From contig NC_092040.1 in the NCBI RefSeq assembly GCF_003086295.3, positions 55,717,559-55,781,558 of the forward strand: a stretch of DNA of 64,000 nucleotides, in the 5' to 3' direction. Of this stretch, positions 1 to 9,091 are shown piece by piece. The stretch's first letter is position 1. Each line of letters begins with the position of its first letter. The notes beneath the pieces were generated by a model that saw nothing but the letters and a program-made list of their open reading frames with translations, was not told the DNA's origin and did not search any database. This DNA comes from Arachis hypogaea (taxonomy: Eukaryota > Streptophyta > Magnoliopsida > Fabales > Fabaceae). The position numbers and the translations under genes are program-made.

Positions 1-114
1 TCATCTACCCTTCTTTCTTGCATAAAGAAGACCACAAAAGAGCACAAATCTCATTTGATCAGTACAATTCATGCATTATTTGATGAATATTATGGTACAC
101 TACTTTGAGATGAG
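1..114 (+). repeat. Family-X LTR, left fragment (interrupted by element Y)
   Basis: AT-rich sequence that stops at the TTGTG target duplication (115-119) of element Y. The same LTR resumes at 11182. The left end of X is outside the window. Nothing coding is seen. Identity rests only on continuity across the Y insertion. Confidence 0.7.
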
Positions 115-119
115 TTGTG
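115..119. other. Target-site duplication TTGTG of element Y
   Basis: TTGTG directly precedes the LTR start at 120 and recurs at 11182-11186 directly after the LTR end at 11181. Confidence 0.93.
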
Positions 120-1044
120 TGATGGTGTTTTTGTGGAAAAATGAATTTCCAACACACAAATCCAACCGGCAAGTGTACCGGGTCGCATCAAGTAATAATA
201 ACTCACATGAGTGAGGTCGATCCCACAGGGATTGAAGGATTGAGCAATTTTAGTTTAGTGGTTGATTTAGTCAAGCGAATCAAGTTTTGGTTGAGTGATT
301 TGTGTTTAACAGAAAGTAAATGACATTAAATGTAAAGGGGGAAGGGAAAAGTGCAGTAAATTGAAGAACAGAATTGTAAATGTGCAGAATCTTAAAGAGC
401 AAGAAAGTAAATGACTGAAACTTAAAGTGCAAGAAACTTAAATTGCAGTAACTTAAAGGGCAAGAAAGATAAATGACTTGAATATAAAAGGGAATTCAGG
501 AATGGGATTGCAAGATCTAAACAAAACAGAAGTAAATTGCAGCAAGAGATTGAGCAGAAATTAAATCAGGAACAAGGAGCGTTCAAACAGAATTTAAGTG
601 AAATGTAGCAGAGGTTCACAGAAGAACCAAAAGTGAAATTGTGATCTCAGGATTCCAAGGGCTTAGGTAGCAGAGCCTAAAACCCAATTTCCTTCCCCGA
701 TCTGAATTAACTAAGCAATTAACAGAAAATTTAAGATGAAGCAGTAGAAGAACAGATTTGGAATTCAATTATGCAGAAAATAAAGTGCAAAGAGCTTGAA
801 TGGGAATTGGGACAGAATTTTCCCAATTTCACACACCCAATACTCAGAAAACAGAAGAGTAGAATTGCCCAAGGGAATTGAGGAAGGAGATCAGCCAATT
901 GTCCCTTGATCCTCTCAGTTCTCGGACAAACCTCTCAAGAAAGTTCAAAGACAAAGGAAATTCAAAAGCTCTCAAAAATAAGAGTAAAAATTCAAAGCTC
1001 AAAGTAAAGGTAGCTAAAAGTCCTAATTACATCAAACTAAGTCC

Positions 1045-1052
1045 TATTTATA
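1045..1052 (-). promoter_or_regulatory. TATA box of Y 3' LTR
   Basis: TATAAATA on the minus strand, downstream of the palindrome array in the sense direction, as expected for an LTR promoter. The 5' LTR has the same box at 10017-10024. Confidence 0.7.
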
Positions 1053-1162
1053 CACTTTCTATTCTTGGATAATGGGATTTGGATGGGCTTTTGGATTGGT
1101 GAAGAAATGAATTAAAATGAATTTTTAATTTGAATTTTGGCCCAAAAACCACTCCCAGGAGG

Positions 1163-1850
1163 CTGCCCTGCCCTTGTGGAGGGCAGGGCAGAAAATTGAT
1201 GCTTGGTGCATGGATTTGGTGCGGCCATGTGCGAGTTGGTGCGGCGTGTTGTGATTCTGGCGCGTCCTGGTGCGAGTCTGGCACGAGGTTGGTGCGCCAG
1301 AGGCTGCCCTGCCCGCGCCAAGGGCAGGGCGGGAAAGTTTGGTGCGCCAGGGAGCGTTGTGCGTGCGGATGGTGCTGCCAGGGGGCGTTTGGGCGTGCGG
1401 ATGGTGCTGGACGCTGCCCTGCCCGCGCCAAGGGCAGGGCAGGAACGGGTTGGTGCGCCAGGGTCTTGTGTGTGATGCGCCAATTCAAAAGCTGCCCTGC
1501 CCGCGCCAAGGGCAGGGCAGGGTTGCCATATTGCACGCCCGTGTTCGAACCTGGGCCGATGCAAACACGCTTCTTTTTCTCTTGGCTTTTTGGCACGCTA
1601 GTCACCCTTAGTCTTTGGCTTCCTCATGGTCCCTTGCTCGAGCCTTGTAGCATGCATAGTTGATATTTTCTTCTTGATTTTCTTCCTCATGGAGCCCGAT
1701 TCTGCCCTCCACAAGGGCAGGGCAGAGTTTGCTTCTCTTGGTTCCAAGGCATCATTTTGTGCTCTGCCCTTGGAGTGGGCAGGGCAGAGTTGCCTAAGCT
1801 TGCTTGGTCACTTAATGCTGCCCTCCTAGAGGGCAGTCTGCCCTTGTGGA
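1163..1850. repeat. Palindrome array of Y LTR (GGGCAGGGCAG type)
   Basis: Repeated inverted repeats CTGCCCTGCCC-(7 nt)-GGGCAGGGCAG at about 1163, 1303, 1412 and 1491, with degenerate copies near 1705, 1765 and 1820. Loops include TTGTGGA and GCGCCAA. Spacers are rich in GGTGCGCCAG. The GC-rich block stands out in an AT-rich LTR. The 5' LTR has the same block at about 10135-10822. Confidence 0.9.
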
Positions 1851-2210
1851 GGGCAAGGTTGCTTCCCTCATTAGTTGCGGCACACTTCTCTCCTCTTTGG
1901 CCACGCTTTCCTTTTCTTGTGTCACGCTTCTTAGGCCACGCTTTTCATTTTCTTTTCTTTTCTTCACCTAAAATAAACCAAACAACCACTCAAAGTATCA
2001 CTAAATTCAAGAGGCTTATAAATCAATTAAAATGCAATTAAAATTAGCTTAAACCTCATGATTTAACATAAATTTCATGGTGGTTGCTTGATTTAGAGAA
2101 GTTATGCATTTTCACTCCAAATCACTTACTTAGGATGCAAGAAAGTGCATAAATGCTAGCTAAACAAGTGAAATTAGCTTGAAAAATGGGTATATGATGA
2201 CTTGTCATCA

Positions 2211-2246
2211 CAACACCAAACTTAAACCTTGCTTGTCCCCAAGCAA
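2211..2246 (-). promoter_or_regulatory. Pre-PPT hairpin and polypurine-tract region of Y
   Basis: On the minus strand TTGCTTG-GGGA-CAAGCAA (2246-2229) is followed by AAGTTTGGTGTTG, which abuts the 3' LTR start at 2210. The 7-bp stem with a GRGA-like tetraloop is shared with family A; families Z and W keep the stem with compensating bases. By position the downstream tract is the plus-strand primer site. Confidence 0.8.
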
Positions 2247-3279
2247 GCATCAAAACTAAGAGAAAGTGGAATGAATAAGACAAGTGTATATATCCTTATT
2301 ATGCAGATAGCAGAACTTGATCTATGGGGCATTTATGCAGACAATGACACTCATTTATTGTTGCTGCTGCATAATACACATTTTGCATCAAAGGTTTGCT
2401 AAACTTGCTGTTATAAGACTCTTCTTTTGATTACTCCCTTGGTAACTCTTCTTGGCTTATAATGCTTTAACAAGCTTATTACTTTCTTATAGGTTGGGTG
2501 TCAAATGCTGCAGCCTAGCCTTTGGCTTTATTTTCTTCTCTCTTGCTCAACATGTTTCCACCACAAACACTTAGCTCACTAATTCTTCCTAGGATCATTG
2601 ATGCCCAACATCTCTTTGGATCACTAAGTGCTTTGTATCTGAGTTGCTCTTTATTGTGGATTTTCAATTGGCCATCCCAAATCAGTTGATCTAAGTGACC
2701 GGGTTTCAAAATACCCCTTAGAATTTACTCATCCAAGCAGATCTCAGTACAAGAACACCACAGACATTTGTCCTAAGGTTCAAGCCATTGGTGTCCAACC
2801 TTTATTCTTTGTTTTTCTTGCCGTTTTGGCTTTTTCTTTCTTCCTTTTCTTTCTGTTTTTGTTACCAAGGGTGTTTCATTAATGATAGGAGTTTTCATAA
2901 CAGCAAGCTAACTCACAATTGGATGAAAATGATATTATGCAACACTTATTTCATGAGTTATGCATTTAATCAAACACATATGCCACCACCAACCTCCATT
3001 CATACTCATGCGACATTGGATATTTTACTTTTCAATTCAAACCAAACTCTTTTATTTAAGCATATGGGAAACGAAGCAATATTTAAAGCTAATGATGGAT
3101 ACAAGCATTATGCAGACTTATCATTTTTCTAGCTATTTATTAACTAACTTAAAATGAAAAGCAAAGAACAAAAAATGCATCAAGTGAAAGAAATAACTGA
3201 TGGAGGCATATCATGTTTCAGACATGCATCTCCTTATTAGAGACATGAAAGAGGGGGTATGAAAGAACTATGCCACCTT
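2247..3279 (-). other. 3' untranslated region of Y
   Basis: About 1 kb between the ORF2 stop and the pre-PPT hairpin. No ORF of note and no repeat array seen; AT-rich throughout. Confidence 0.7.
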
Positions 3280-4908
3280 CTAATGGTCATGGCTGCTGCT
3301 TGATTCTCCCTTCTTCTTCTTTCTCTTCCCTGTCTTGGAGTAATCTTGGATCTCTTCTCCAGGACATCTTCTAGCCCAAACAGAATCTATGAGTCCTTTG
3401 AGCCCAAAAGTCTCCAATGTGTTAAAGGTTGACTCTGTGTATTGACGAGATTTTGCTTGTTGCTTGGCTAAGAATTCAGGGCATTGCTCAAATGGCTTGA
3501 TCTCAGGATTGAGTGTTGGCAAATTGTGGGTCAAGTACTCCAACCTTGCTTGCATGTTTTCATCATACTCCATTCTTTGTGCGTGTCTAACTTCTCCCAA
3601 GGTATGATGAACATTCTTCCATTGATATAGGTTGTGACTATATTCCGATGCTTTAGCTTGACTGAAATACAGCTTATCATATGATTCCTTGAATTCTTTG
3701 TATTGCTCTTTTTGCCCTTCAAGGATCTGTGCTTGAAATTCTTGCTGCTGAGTCATCATTTGTTGTTGCCATCTTTCTTGTTTCTCCTCCATTTGATGCT
3801 GCCAAGCTTTTCGTTCTTCTTTCTCTTTCAAGAATTGCTCCATGAATGCAGGGTTGGTCTCTAGATATTTCTCTTGGCCCTCTTGATTTTGGCCTTGTTC
3901 AGCCTGCATAAGTTGGTTTTGACCTTGTTGAGCCTGCATGAGCTGCTGAGATAATTCATCAATTGATCTTTGCAATTGGCTCATATCAATGGCCTCATAA
4001 GCTTGATTTCGTCCTTCCTCTCTTTGTGCTCTCCTTTGTCTAGGAGCTACTACCCCTTCTTGATCTTCTTCTTCATTAATTCCCTCCATACTCTTCTTAG
4101 TAATTCCTTTTCCTACTTTCACCTTTGTTGTGTCCTCATCTTCAAAGATTACATTAGCTCTGTTACATAGCCGTAGGATGGTGCTTGGATGTCCAAGACC
4201 TTTTGACTTGCTTGTGCTATCGGCCATTTCTTGAATGCTGTCGGCTATGAGTTGTGCAACATTGATCTCACCTCCATGCAAGATGCAGTGTGTCAATAGT
4301 GCTCGTTTAATTGTGACCCAAGAGGCATTTCCAGTAGGAAGAATAGATCTCCTCACTATTTCAAACCATCCTTTAGCCACAGGAGTAAGATTTATTCTCC
4401 TTATGTGACTTGGAATCCCCTTTGAATCTCTTTCCCAATCTGTATTTTCCATGCATATTCCTTGCAGGATCTCATCAGGATTGTTTTCCCGTTGCAATCT
4501 ATCCTCATAACTAAGCTCTGGATAAGTGATGGTTCTCAACTTGAGAGCTCTTGTGATGGCAGCTGGGCTAAAACTCACTTCAACCCCTCTGACATAGCTC
4601 GTGTAAGGAGCACTATTTTTGTTTTCTTTGGCAACATTTGTATAGAACTCCCTAATCATTACTGCACTGATGTCAGTCAGAGGAGCACACAAGAGTTCCC
4701 ACCTTCTTTCTCTAGTAATCTGCCTCATTATGGGGTATTCTCCCTCCTTCAAATCAAGGCCTTTTTCATAGATAACATTCTTTGCCACCATGAACCTATG
4801 ATATCTCCCTTCATGGAATTGGGATCTAAACTTGCGTGCATCAAACTGTGGAGGTTCGGTCACCATAGGTTCTTTTCCTGGCCTTCTTTTTGAGCTTGAG
4901 GAGGCCAT
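3280..4908 (-). CDS. ORF2 of element Y (Athila 'env-like position' protein, plant-transposon-protein type)
   Basis: Intact 542-aa ORF downstream of gag, the place where Athila elements carry an env-like or unknown ORF. The N-terminus (to about residue 20) is basic and Ser-rich (MASSSSKRRPGKEP). Residues about 22-250 form a globular region (RKFRSQFHEGRYHRF..., ...RRINLTPVAKGWFEIVRRSILP...) that resembles the 'putative plant transposon protein' domain often annotated at this position. Residues about 300-460 are Gln/Glu-rich and probably coiled coil. The C-terminus is basic (GKRKKKKGESSSS). No signal peptide or membrane segment is seen, so an envelope role is doubtful; the function is unknown. 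A TATA box lies about 198 bp upstream of the ATG. The open frame over 1.6 kb fits a recent insertion. Confidence 0.85.
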   Translation of the reverse strand: MASSSSKRRPGKEPMVTEPPQFDARKFRSQFHEGRYHRFMVAKNVIYEKGLDLKEGEYPIMRQITRERRWELLCAPLTDISAVMIREFYTNVAKENKNSAPYTSYVRGVEVSFSPAAITRALKLRTITYPELSYEDRLQRENNPDEILQGICMENTDWERDSKGIPSHIRRINLTPVAKGWFEIVRRSILPTGNASWVTIKRALLTHCILHGGEINVAQLIADSIQEMADSTSKSKGLGHPSTILRLCNRANVIFEDEDTTKVKVGKGITKKSMEGINEEEDQEGVVAPRQRRAQREEGRNQAYEAIDMSQLQRSIDELSQQLMQAQQGQNQLMQAEQGQNQEGQEKYLETNPAFMEQFLKEKEERKAWQHQMEEKQERWQQQMMTQQQEFQAQILEGQKEQYKEFKESYDKLYFSQAKASEYSHNLYQWKNVHHTLGEVRHAQRMEYDENMQARLEYLTHNLPTLNPEIKPFEQCPEFLAKQQAKSRQYTESTFNTLETFGLKGLIDSVWARRCPGEEIQDYSKTGKRKKKKGESSSSHDH

Positions 4909-5561
4909 TGAAAATTAAAGTGAAAAGAAAGAGGAAGTAAGAATAGAAGAAATATGTGTTGTGTTTGGGGTGAACTTTTGGTTCGGTTTTGATGTGTGAG
5001 ATAAGGACGAAATATGTTGGCTTTGGAAACTGAATAGGGTGTGGTTTCATATGAGGGTAGCTTGAATAGGAATGGGAGTGCCGTGTTGATGCAACGGCTA
5101 TTTATAGGCCATGTTTCCAAACTTTTCAGCAAAACCACAATGAATGAATGAGGAGGGGATCGTGAGTGTTCATGAAGGGCTGAGATTGGTTTGTTCATTC
5201 AAAGAATGCATGAGATGGACGGCTTGCATGCATGGTTAAGGCTTGACAAGGATTCTTCTCCCATTGGCTGCATGCACTTTGGTGTCCAATGTTGCATGCA
5301 TGCAAATTTTGTTCCCCATGAGCACGTTCTTCTAGGCACATGTGACCTCCTTCACATAGCTCCTCCTAACCGTGGCCCCTCCTTATGTTTGTCTTACCCC
5401 TTTTTTTTTCTGCATGAATCAAAACAGCTGGCTTAGGGTATAATATAGCCGTGGCAATCTATTTGTAAAAATAAACAAATTATTTTGGTTTGTTTAATAG
5501 TTATTGAAAAAATATTTTTTTGTGATCAATTGTGTCCCTAAATAAAATGTTAAAAGTTGGT
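4909..5561 (-). other. Upstream region of Y ORF2
   Basis: Non-coding. It holds a pyrimidine-rich 5' UTR-like stretch just before the ATG (4909-5060 in the minus sense), the TATA box at 5098-5107, and TGCATGCATGCA-type palindromes near 5225-5310 upstream of that TATA box. The GGGCAGGGCAG palindrome of the Y LTR does not recur here. Confidence 0.6.
5098..5107 (-). promoter_or_regulatory. Internal TATA box ahead of ORF2
   Basis: CTATAAATAG on the minus strand inside GGCCTATAAATAGCC, about 198 bp upstream of the ORF2 start at 4908. Element A2 has a TATATAAA box 199 bp ahead of its own ORF2 start. Equal spacing in two diverged families suggests a real internal promoter; no transcript evidence is available here. 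Confidence 0.6.
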
Positions 5562-5830
5562 GAACACCAAACTTATCTTTTATTAAGGGGATGGCTTAAA
5601 CCTTTCTCACAATTGATGCATTTTTAAAACAAATTGATGTATGATCCCTTATCTATATGGTTTTGAGTCCATGCTTGGAAAATGATCCTCTGAACCTTGT
5701 TACATATGCGGACACCAAACTTAGTGTTTGGTCATATGCTTTATCAAAAGACTTATGCATATGCTCTAAAAGACAATCCTCTTCTTTAAACACTGAACTT
5801 GGGTGTGCCTTTAGGTACACCAAACTTAGA
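5562..5830 (-). repeat. Three PPT-like TAAGTTTGGTGT motifs in Y
   Basis: Minus-strand copies of TAAGTTTGGTGT at about 5562-5575, 5711-5726 and 5815-5831, each matching the tract next to the 3' LTR (2211-2224). They lie between the gag stop and ORF2. Family A carries three copies at the end of its gag, so triplication near this boundary is shared. Confidence 0.75.
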
Positions 5831-5941
5831 AGTTTGCCATGTGCTTCAAAATGACATATGCATTTACCAGGCATGAAAATTCAGAACCACATTTAGAGGA
5901 ATCATAGCTTATTAATAAAGGAGAAGACAGAATTCTTAGAC

Positions 5942-5988
5942 CATGGGTTGCCTCCCATGAAGCGCTCTTTTATTGTCATTAGCTTGAC
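5942..5988 (-). ncRNA. Conserved two-hairpin RNA module after the Y gag stop
   Basis: In the sense direction: stem I GTCA-AGCTAA-TGAC (5988-5975), a linker with AAAGAGCGCTT, then stem II CATGGG-AGGCAA-CCCATG (5959-5942). The gag stop lies 13 bp upstream. The same two stems with compensating bases occur in A2, Z1, Z2 and W. This is a cis-acting RNA structure candidate, not an independent gene. Confidence 0.8.
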
Positions 5989-6000
5989 ATTGACCTCCCT

Positions 6001-8877
6001 TTAAGGTGGTTGATGTTGGTGATGTCTCAGCTTGTCGCCTCTCACTGTCAGCTTTCTCTGTGTGCTTTGATGCTCAATTTCCATATGCTCAAGAGAAAGA
6101 ATTTGGTTGACAGTGTAATAATCTTCTGCTCCCTGCTGTTGGTATATTAATTGCACCTTATCACCCTTAGAAAATCCTTCAGTTGGGATTTTCTTATTCT
6201 TCCACCCTTTGTGAGCCTTTTTCTTGCTCTTCACCTTTTTCTTGCTTGTTGATCTTCCTTTCTTGACGGTTACTTGAGTTGTGATGCCTTCCTTCTTGCT
6301 GATCACCCCTGCTTCCTTGTGAATCCCCTTTTCTTCTTGTATTTGTTTGTTTATCTGTCCCATTTCCTTTTCAGTTGATTGCTTTGAAAGAAGATCATCA
6401 CTCATTCTGCTTGTTTCTTCATCCATTTGTGATTCCGGGAAGACTTTCAGGATGATGCTCTCCTCATGCAACCTAAGGGTTAGCTCTCCTTGCTCTATGT
6501 CCACAATGGCTCTAGCAGTGGCCAAAAATGGTCGACCAAGTATTATGGAGTCATTTCCATTTTCTGAAGAATCTAGGATCACAAAGTCTGCCGGGTAGAT
6601 AAACTTGTCAACCTTAACTAAAAGGTTCTCAATCAGCCCCTTAGGATGGATTATTGATTGATCCACTAATTCCAAAGTCATCTCTGTTGGTTTCACCTCC
6701 TCTATACCAAGCTTTTTCACTAGAGAGTATGGGATTAGATTTATGCTTGCTCCTAGATCGCACATCCCTTTGTTAATGAACAGGTTTCCAATAGTGCATG
6801 GTAAGAAGAAACCTCCAGGGTCTTCAAGCTTGGGAGGGAGTCCCTTTTTAATGAGTGCACTACATTCCTCACTAAGCCTCACTGTTTCCTTCTCATTCCA
6901 ATCCCTTTTCTTGTTGATGAGCTCTTTTAGAAACTTAGCATACAAGGGCATTTGCTCCAAAGCCTCTGCCAAAGGTATGTTGATCTCTAACTTCTTGAAA
7001 GTCTCAAGAAATTTGTGGAAGTGCTGGTCCTTTGTTTCCTTGTGAAATCTTTGTGGATAAGGTAGTGGTGGTGTTGAGCTCTTCACCACTTGATGCTGCT
7101 TTGGAGTTGGTTCATCCAAGATCTTCTTTCCTTTTTCCAAATTCTGTGGCTTGTTGTCTTCCTCTGTGAGCTTTTCTGGAGCATTCTTGCTTATCTTGTC
7201 TTTGTTGATGGTTTCATCCTTCTTTGTTGGCTCAGTGTCATCTTCCATAAGCTTCTTTGTTGCTCCTTGGTTACCATCTGTTAACACTCTTCCACTTCTC
7301 AGTTGCACCACCTTGCATTCTTCCTTTGGGTTGGGAATGGTATCACTAGGTAGTGAACTTGATGGCTTCTCAACAGAGATCTTCTTAGAGATTTGTCCAA
7401 TCTGCCTCTCTAGGTTCTTCATGGAGGCTTCTTGATTCTTGTTTGTCAATTCTTGGCTCTTCATTAGTTTCTCCAAGAGTAGCTCTAGATTGGTGATTCT
7501 CTGTGAGTCTTGGGAGATGGTTTGATTTTGGGGTGTTGATGGATGAATATAAGTGTTTTGGTTAGTTGGGTGGTTATTGGGTGGGTATTGGTTAGAATTT
7601 GGGTAGTTGTTTTGTGGTTTTCTGTATGAGTTTTGGTTAGTGTTTGGCTGGGGGTTGTGGTTTGTGTTTTTCCAATTGTTTTGGCCTGTGTTTCTTTGCC
7701 ATGGTTGTTGGTTTTGGGTATGGTTGTCTCCCCATCTAAGGTTGGGATGGTTCTTCCAAGATGGGTTGTAGGTATCACCATAGACTTCATTTGTTCCAGG
7801 ATTTTGGTTGTGCATGTATTGGACTTGCTCTTGTTGTTGCTCCTCTTGAGTTTCTTCATTTTGCACCCAAGTGGTTGGAGGTTGGCTTGTGGTGTTCACT
7901 GCTGCCACTTGCAAGCCATCAATTCTCTTAGCCATTTGCTCAAATTGTTGTTGAATCTGTTGCTGCATCATCTTGTTTTGAGCTAAGATTGAATCAACTC
8001 CTTCCAACTCCATGACTCCTCTTCTCTGTGATGGTTGGCGTTGTCTTTGATGAGCAAAGAAATATTGGTTGTTGGCCACCATCTCAATAAGGTTTTGAGC
8101 TTCCTCTGTGGTCTTCATGAGTTGTAAAGAGCCTCCGACAGAGTGATCAAGAGCTTCTTGAGCTTTAAGAGTGAGTCCCTCATAGAAGTTTTGCAACTTA
8201 TCCCACTCAGTGAACATCTCTGGTGGACACTTCCTCAATAGAGCCTTATATCTCTCCCATGCTTCATATAAGTTCTCGGCTTCCATTTGAGTGAATGTTT
8301 GAACCTCTGTCTTCAACCTTAGGACTCTTTGAGGGGGGTAGAATTTGGCAAGAAACCTGCTCACTAAGTCATCCCAAGTGTTGATGCTTTCTTTTGGAAA
8401 AGTCTCTAGCCATTGAGTGGCTTTATCTCTGAGAGAGAATGGGAAGAGTAGCAACTTGTAGCTATCAGGAGGCACACCATTTGTCTTCACTGTGTCACAG
8501 ATTCTCAAGAAAGTGGACAAATGTTGGTTTGGATCCTCCAAAGGCCCTCCTCCAAAAGAACAATTGTTTTGAACCAGAGTGATGAGTTGTGGCTTGAGTT
8601 CAAAGTTGTTTGCATTGACATTGGGAGGAAGAATGCTACTCCCACAATGCTTGGCATTTGCAAATGTGTATGAAGCCAAAACTCTTCTCTGTTGTTGATT
8701 ATTGTTGGCTCCTTCTCCTCCTGGTTGATTGGTATCTCCTTCCATATCTTGGAATTCCTCTTCAGATTCTTCTTCTTCTCCAACAATGTACTTCCCTCTT
8801 TCAGCTCTTCTTATTCTCCTAAGAGTCCTTGGATCAATTTCAGAGATGATAGGAGAGGATCTCCCTATACCTGACAT
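6001..8877 (-). CDS. gag: Gag-protease polyprotein of Y with an integrase C-terminal tail
   Basis: Intact ORF, open from 8928, but the start is set at 8877 (Met18 of the longer frame, MSGIGRSSPIISE) because that lies next to the basic RRIRRAERGK stretch and matches the opening of the A2 gag; the 17 extra residues look like read-in leader. In 975-residue numbering: capsid-type Retrotrans_gag region about 107-290 (NNFELKPQLITLVQNN, FPFSLRDKATQWLETFPKES, YEAWERYKALLRKCP); Asn/Gln-rich linker about 345-480; retropepsin with DLGAS near 724-728; Lys-rich tail; and a last segment (FSKGDKVQLIY... to KLTVRGDKLRHH) resembling the end of the A3 integrase. No CCHC knuckle is seen. RT, RNase H and the integrase core are missing although the frame stays open, so pol seems to have been lost in frame. 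Confidence 0.88.
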   Translation of the reverse strand: MSGIGRSSPIISEIDPRTLRRIRRAERGKYIVGEEEESEEEFQDMEGDTNQPGGEGANNNQQQRRVLASYTFANAKHCGSSILPPNVNANNFELKPQLITLVQNNCSFGGGPLEDPNQHLSTFLRICDTVKTNGVPPDSYKLLLFPFSLRDKATQWLETFPKESINTWDDLVSRFLAKFYPPQRVLRLKTEVQTFTQMEAENLYEAWERYKALLRKCPPEMFTEWDKLQNFYEGLTLKAQEALDHSVGGSLQLMKTTEEAQNLIEMVANNQYFFAHQRQRQPSQRRGVMELEGVDSILAQNKMMQQQIQQQFEQMAKRIDGLQVAAVNTTSQPPTTWVQNEETQEEQQQEQVQYMHNQNPGTNEVYGDTYNPSWKNHPNLRWGDNHTQNQQPWQRNTGQNNWKNTNHNPQPNTNQNSYRKPQNNYPNSNQYPPNNHPTNQNTYIHPSTPQNQTISQDSQRITNLELLLEKLMKSQELTNKNQEASMKNLERQIGQISKKISVEKPSSSLPSDTIPNPKEECKVVQLRSGRVLTDGNQGATKKLMEDDTEPTKKDETINKDKISKNAPEKLTEEDNKPQNLEKGKKILDEPTPKQHQVVKSSTPPLPYPQRFHKETKDQHFHKFLETFKKLEINIPLAEALEQMPLYAKFLKELINKKRDWNEKETVRLSEECSALIKKGLPPKLEDPGGFFLPCTIGNLFINKGMCDLGASINLIPYSLVKKLGIEEVKPTEMTLELVDQSIIHPKGLIENLLVKVDKFIYPADFVILDSSENGNDSIILGRPFLATARAIVDIEQGELTLRLHEESIILKVFPESQMDEETSRMSDDLLSKQSTEKEMGQINKQIQEEKGIHKEAGVISKKEGITTQVTVKKGRSTSKKKVKSKKKAHKGWKNKKIPTEGFSKGDKVQLIYQQQGAEDYYTVNQILSLEHMEIEHQSTQRKLTVRGDKLRHHQHQPP

Positions 8878-9067
8878 ACAAACACACAGCAATAAACACA
8901 CAAACCCAGAAATACTATGGAACTTCAATCTGTGGTTAGAATGAAGGTTTAGTTAGTTTAAGCAAAAGTGCAAACAGTTAGTGTGTTAGTAAGAGTTAGA
9001 ATAACAGAAAAGAAAAAGTGCTTAATCTAGACCTCCACTTCACTTAATCATTGTCAATCTATTTCAA
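8878..9067 (-). other. Leader of element Y
   Basis: Short AT-rich leader between the PBS and the gag start; no other feature seen. Confidence 0.6.
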
Positions 9068-9085
9068 TCCCCGGCAACGGCGCCA
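9068..9085 (-). other. Primer-binding site of Y (tRNA-Asp)
   Basis: Minus strand TGGCGCCGTTGCCGGGGA is complementary to the 3' end of plant tRNA-Asp (ending ...CCCCGGCAACGGCGCCA). It lies 6 bp inside the 5' LTR boundary at 9092. This fixes element orientation. Confidence 0.92.
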
Positions 9086-9091
9086 AAAACT

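Larger units (their letters stand above)
120..2210 (-). repeat. 3' LTR of element Y
   Basis: 2091-bp LTR nearly identical to 9092-11181. In the sense (minus) direction it begins TGATGACAAGTCATCA and ends ...CACCATCA. It contains a GC-rich palindrome array (about 1163-1850), then a TATA box at 1045-1052, then an AT-rich R/U5 part. ORFs called across the array are products of the repeats, not genes. Confidence 0.95.

Noticed and set aside
1048..1663. Several overlapping ORFs of 90-185 aa on both strands (also at 10020-10635 and 18453-18944)
   Set aside because: They run through the GGGCAGGGCAG palindrome array; open frames on both strands come from GC-rich repeats lacking stops.
3280..4908. 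Calling ORF2 an envelope glycoprotein
   Set aside because: No signal peptide, membrane segment or cysteine pattern; only the position is env-like.
8878..8928. Signal peptide at the start of the Y gag (FVCLLLCVCMSG)
   Set aside because: It lies upstream of the Met that matches the A2 gag start; a secretory signal makes no sense for a Gag protein and the segment is probably untranslated leader.
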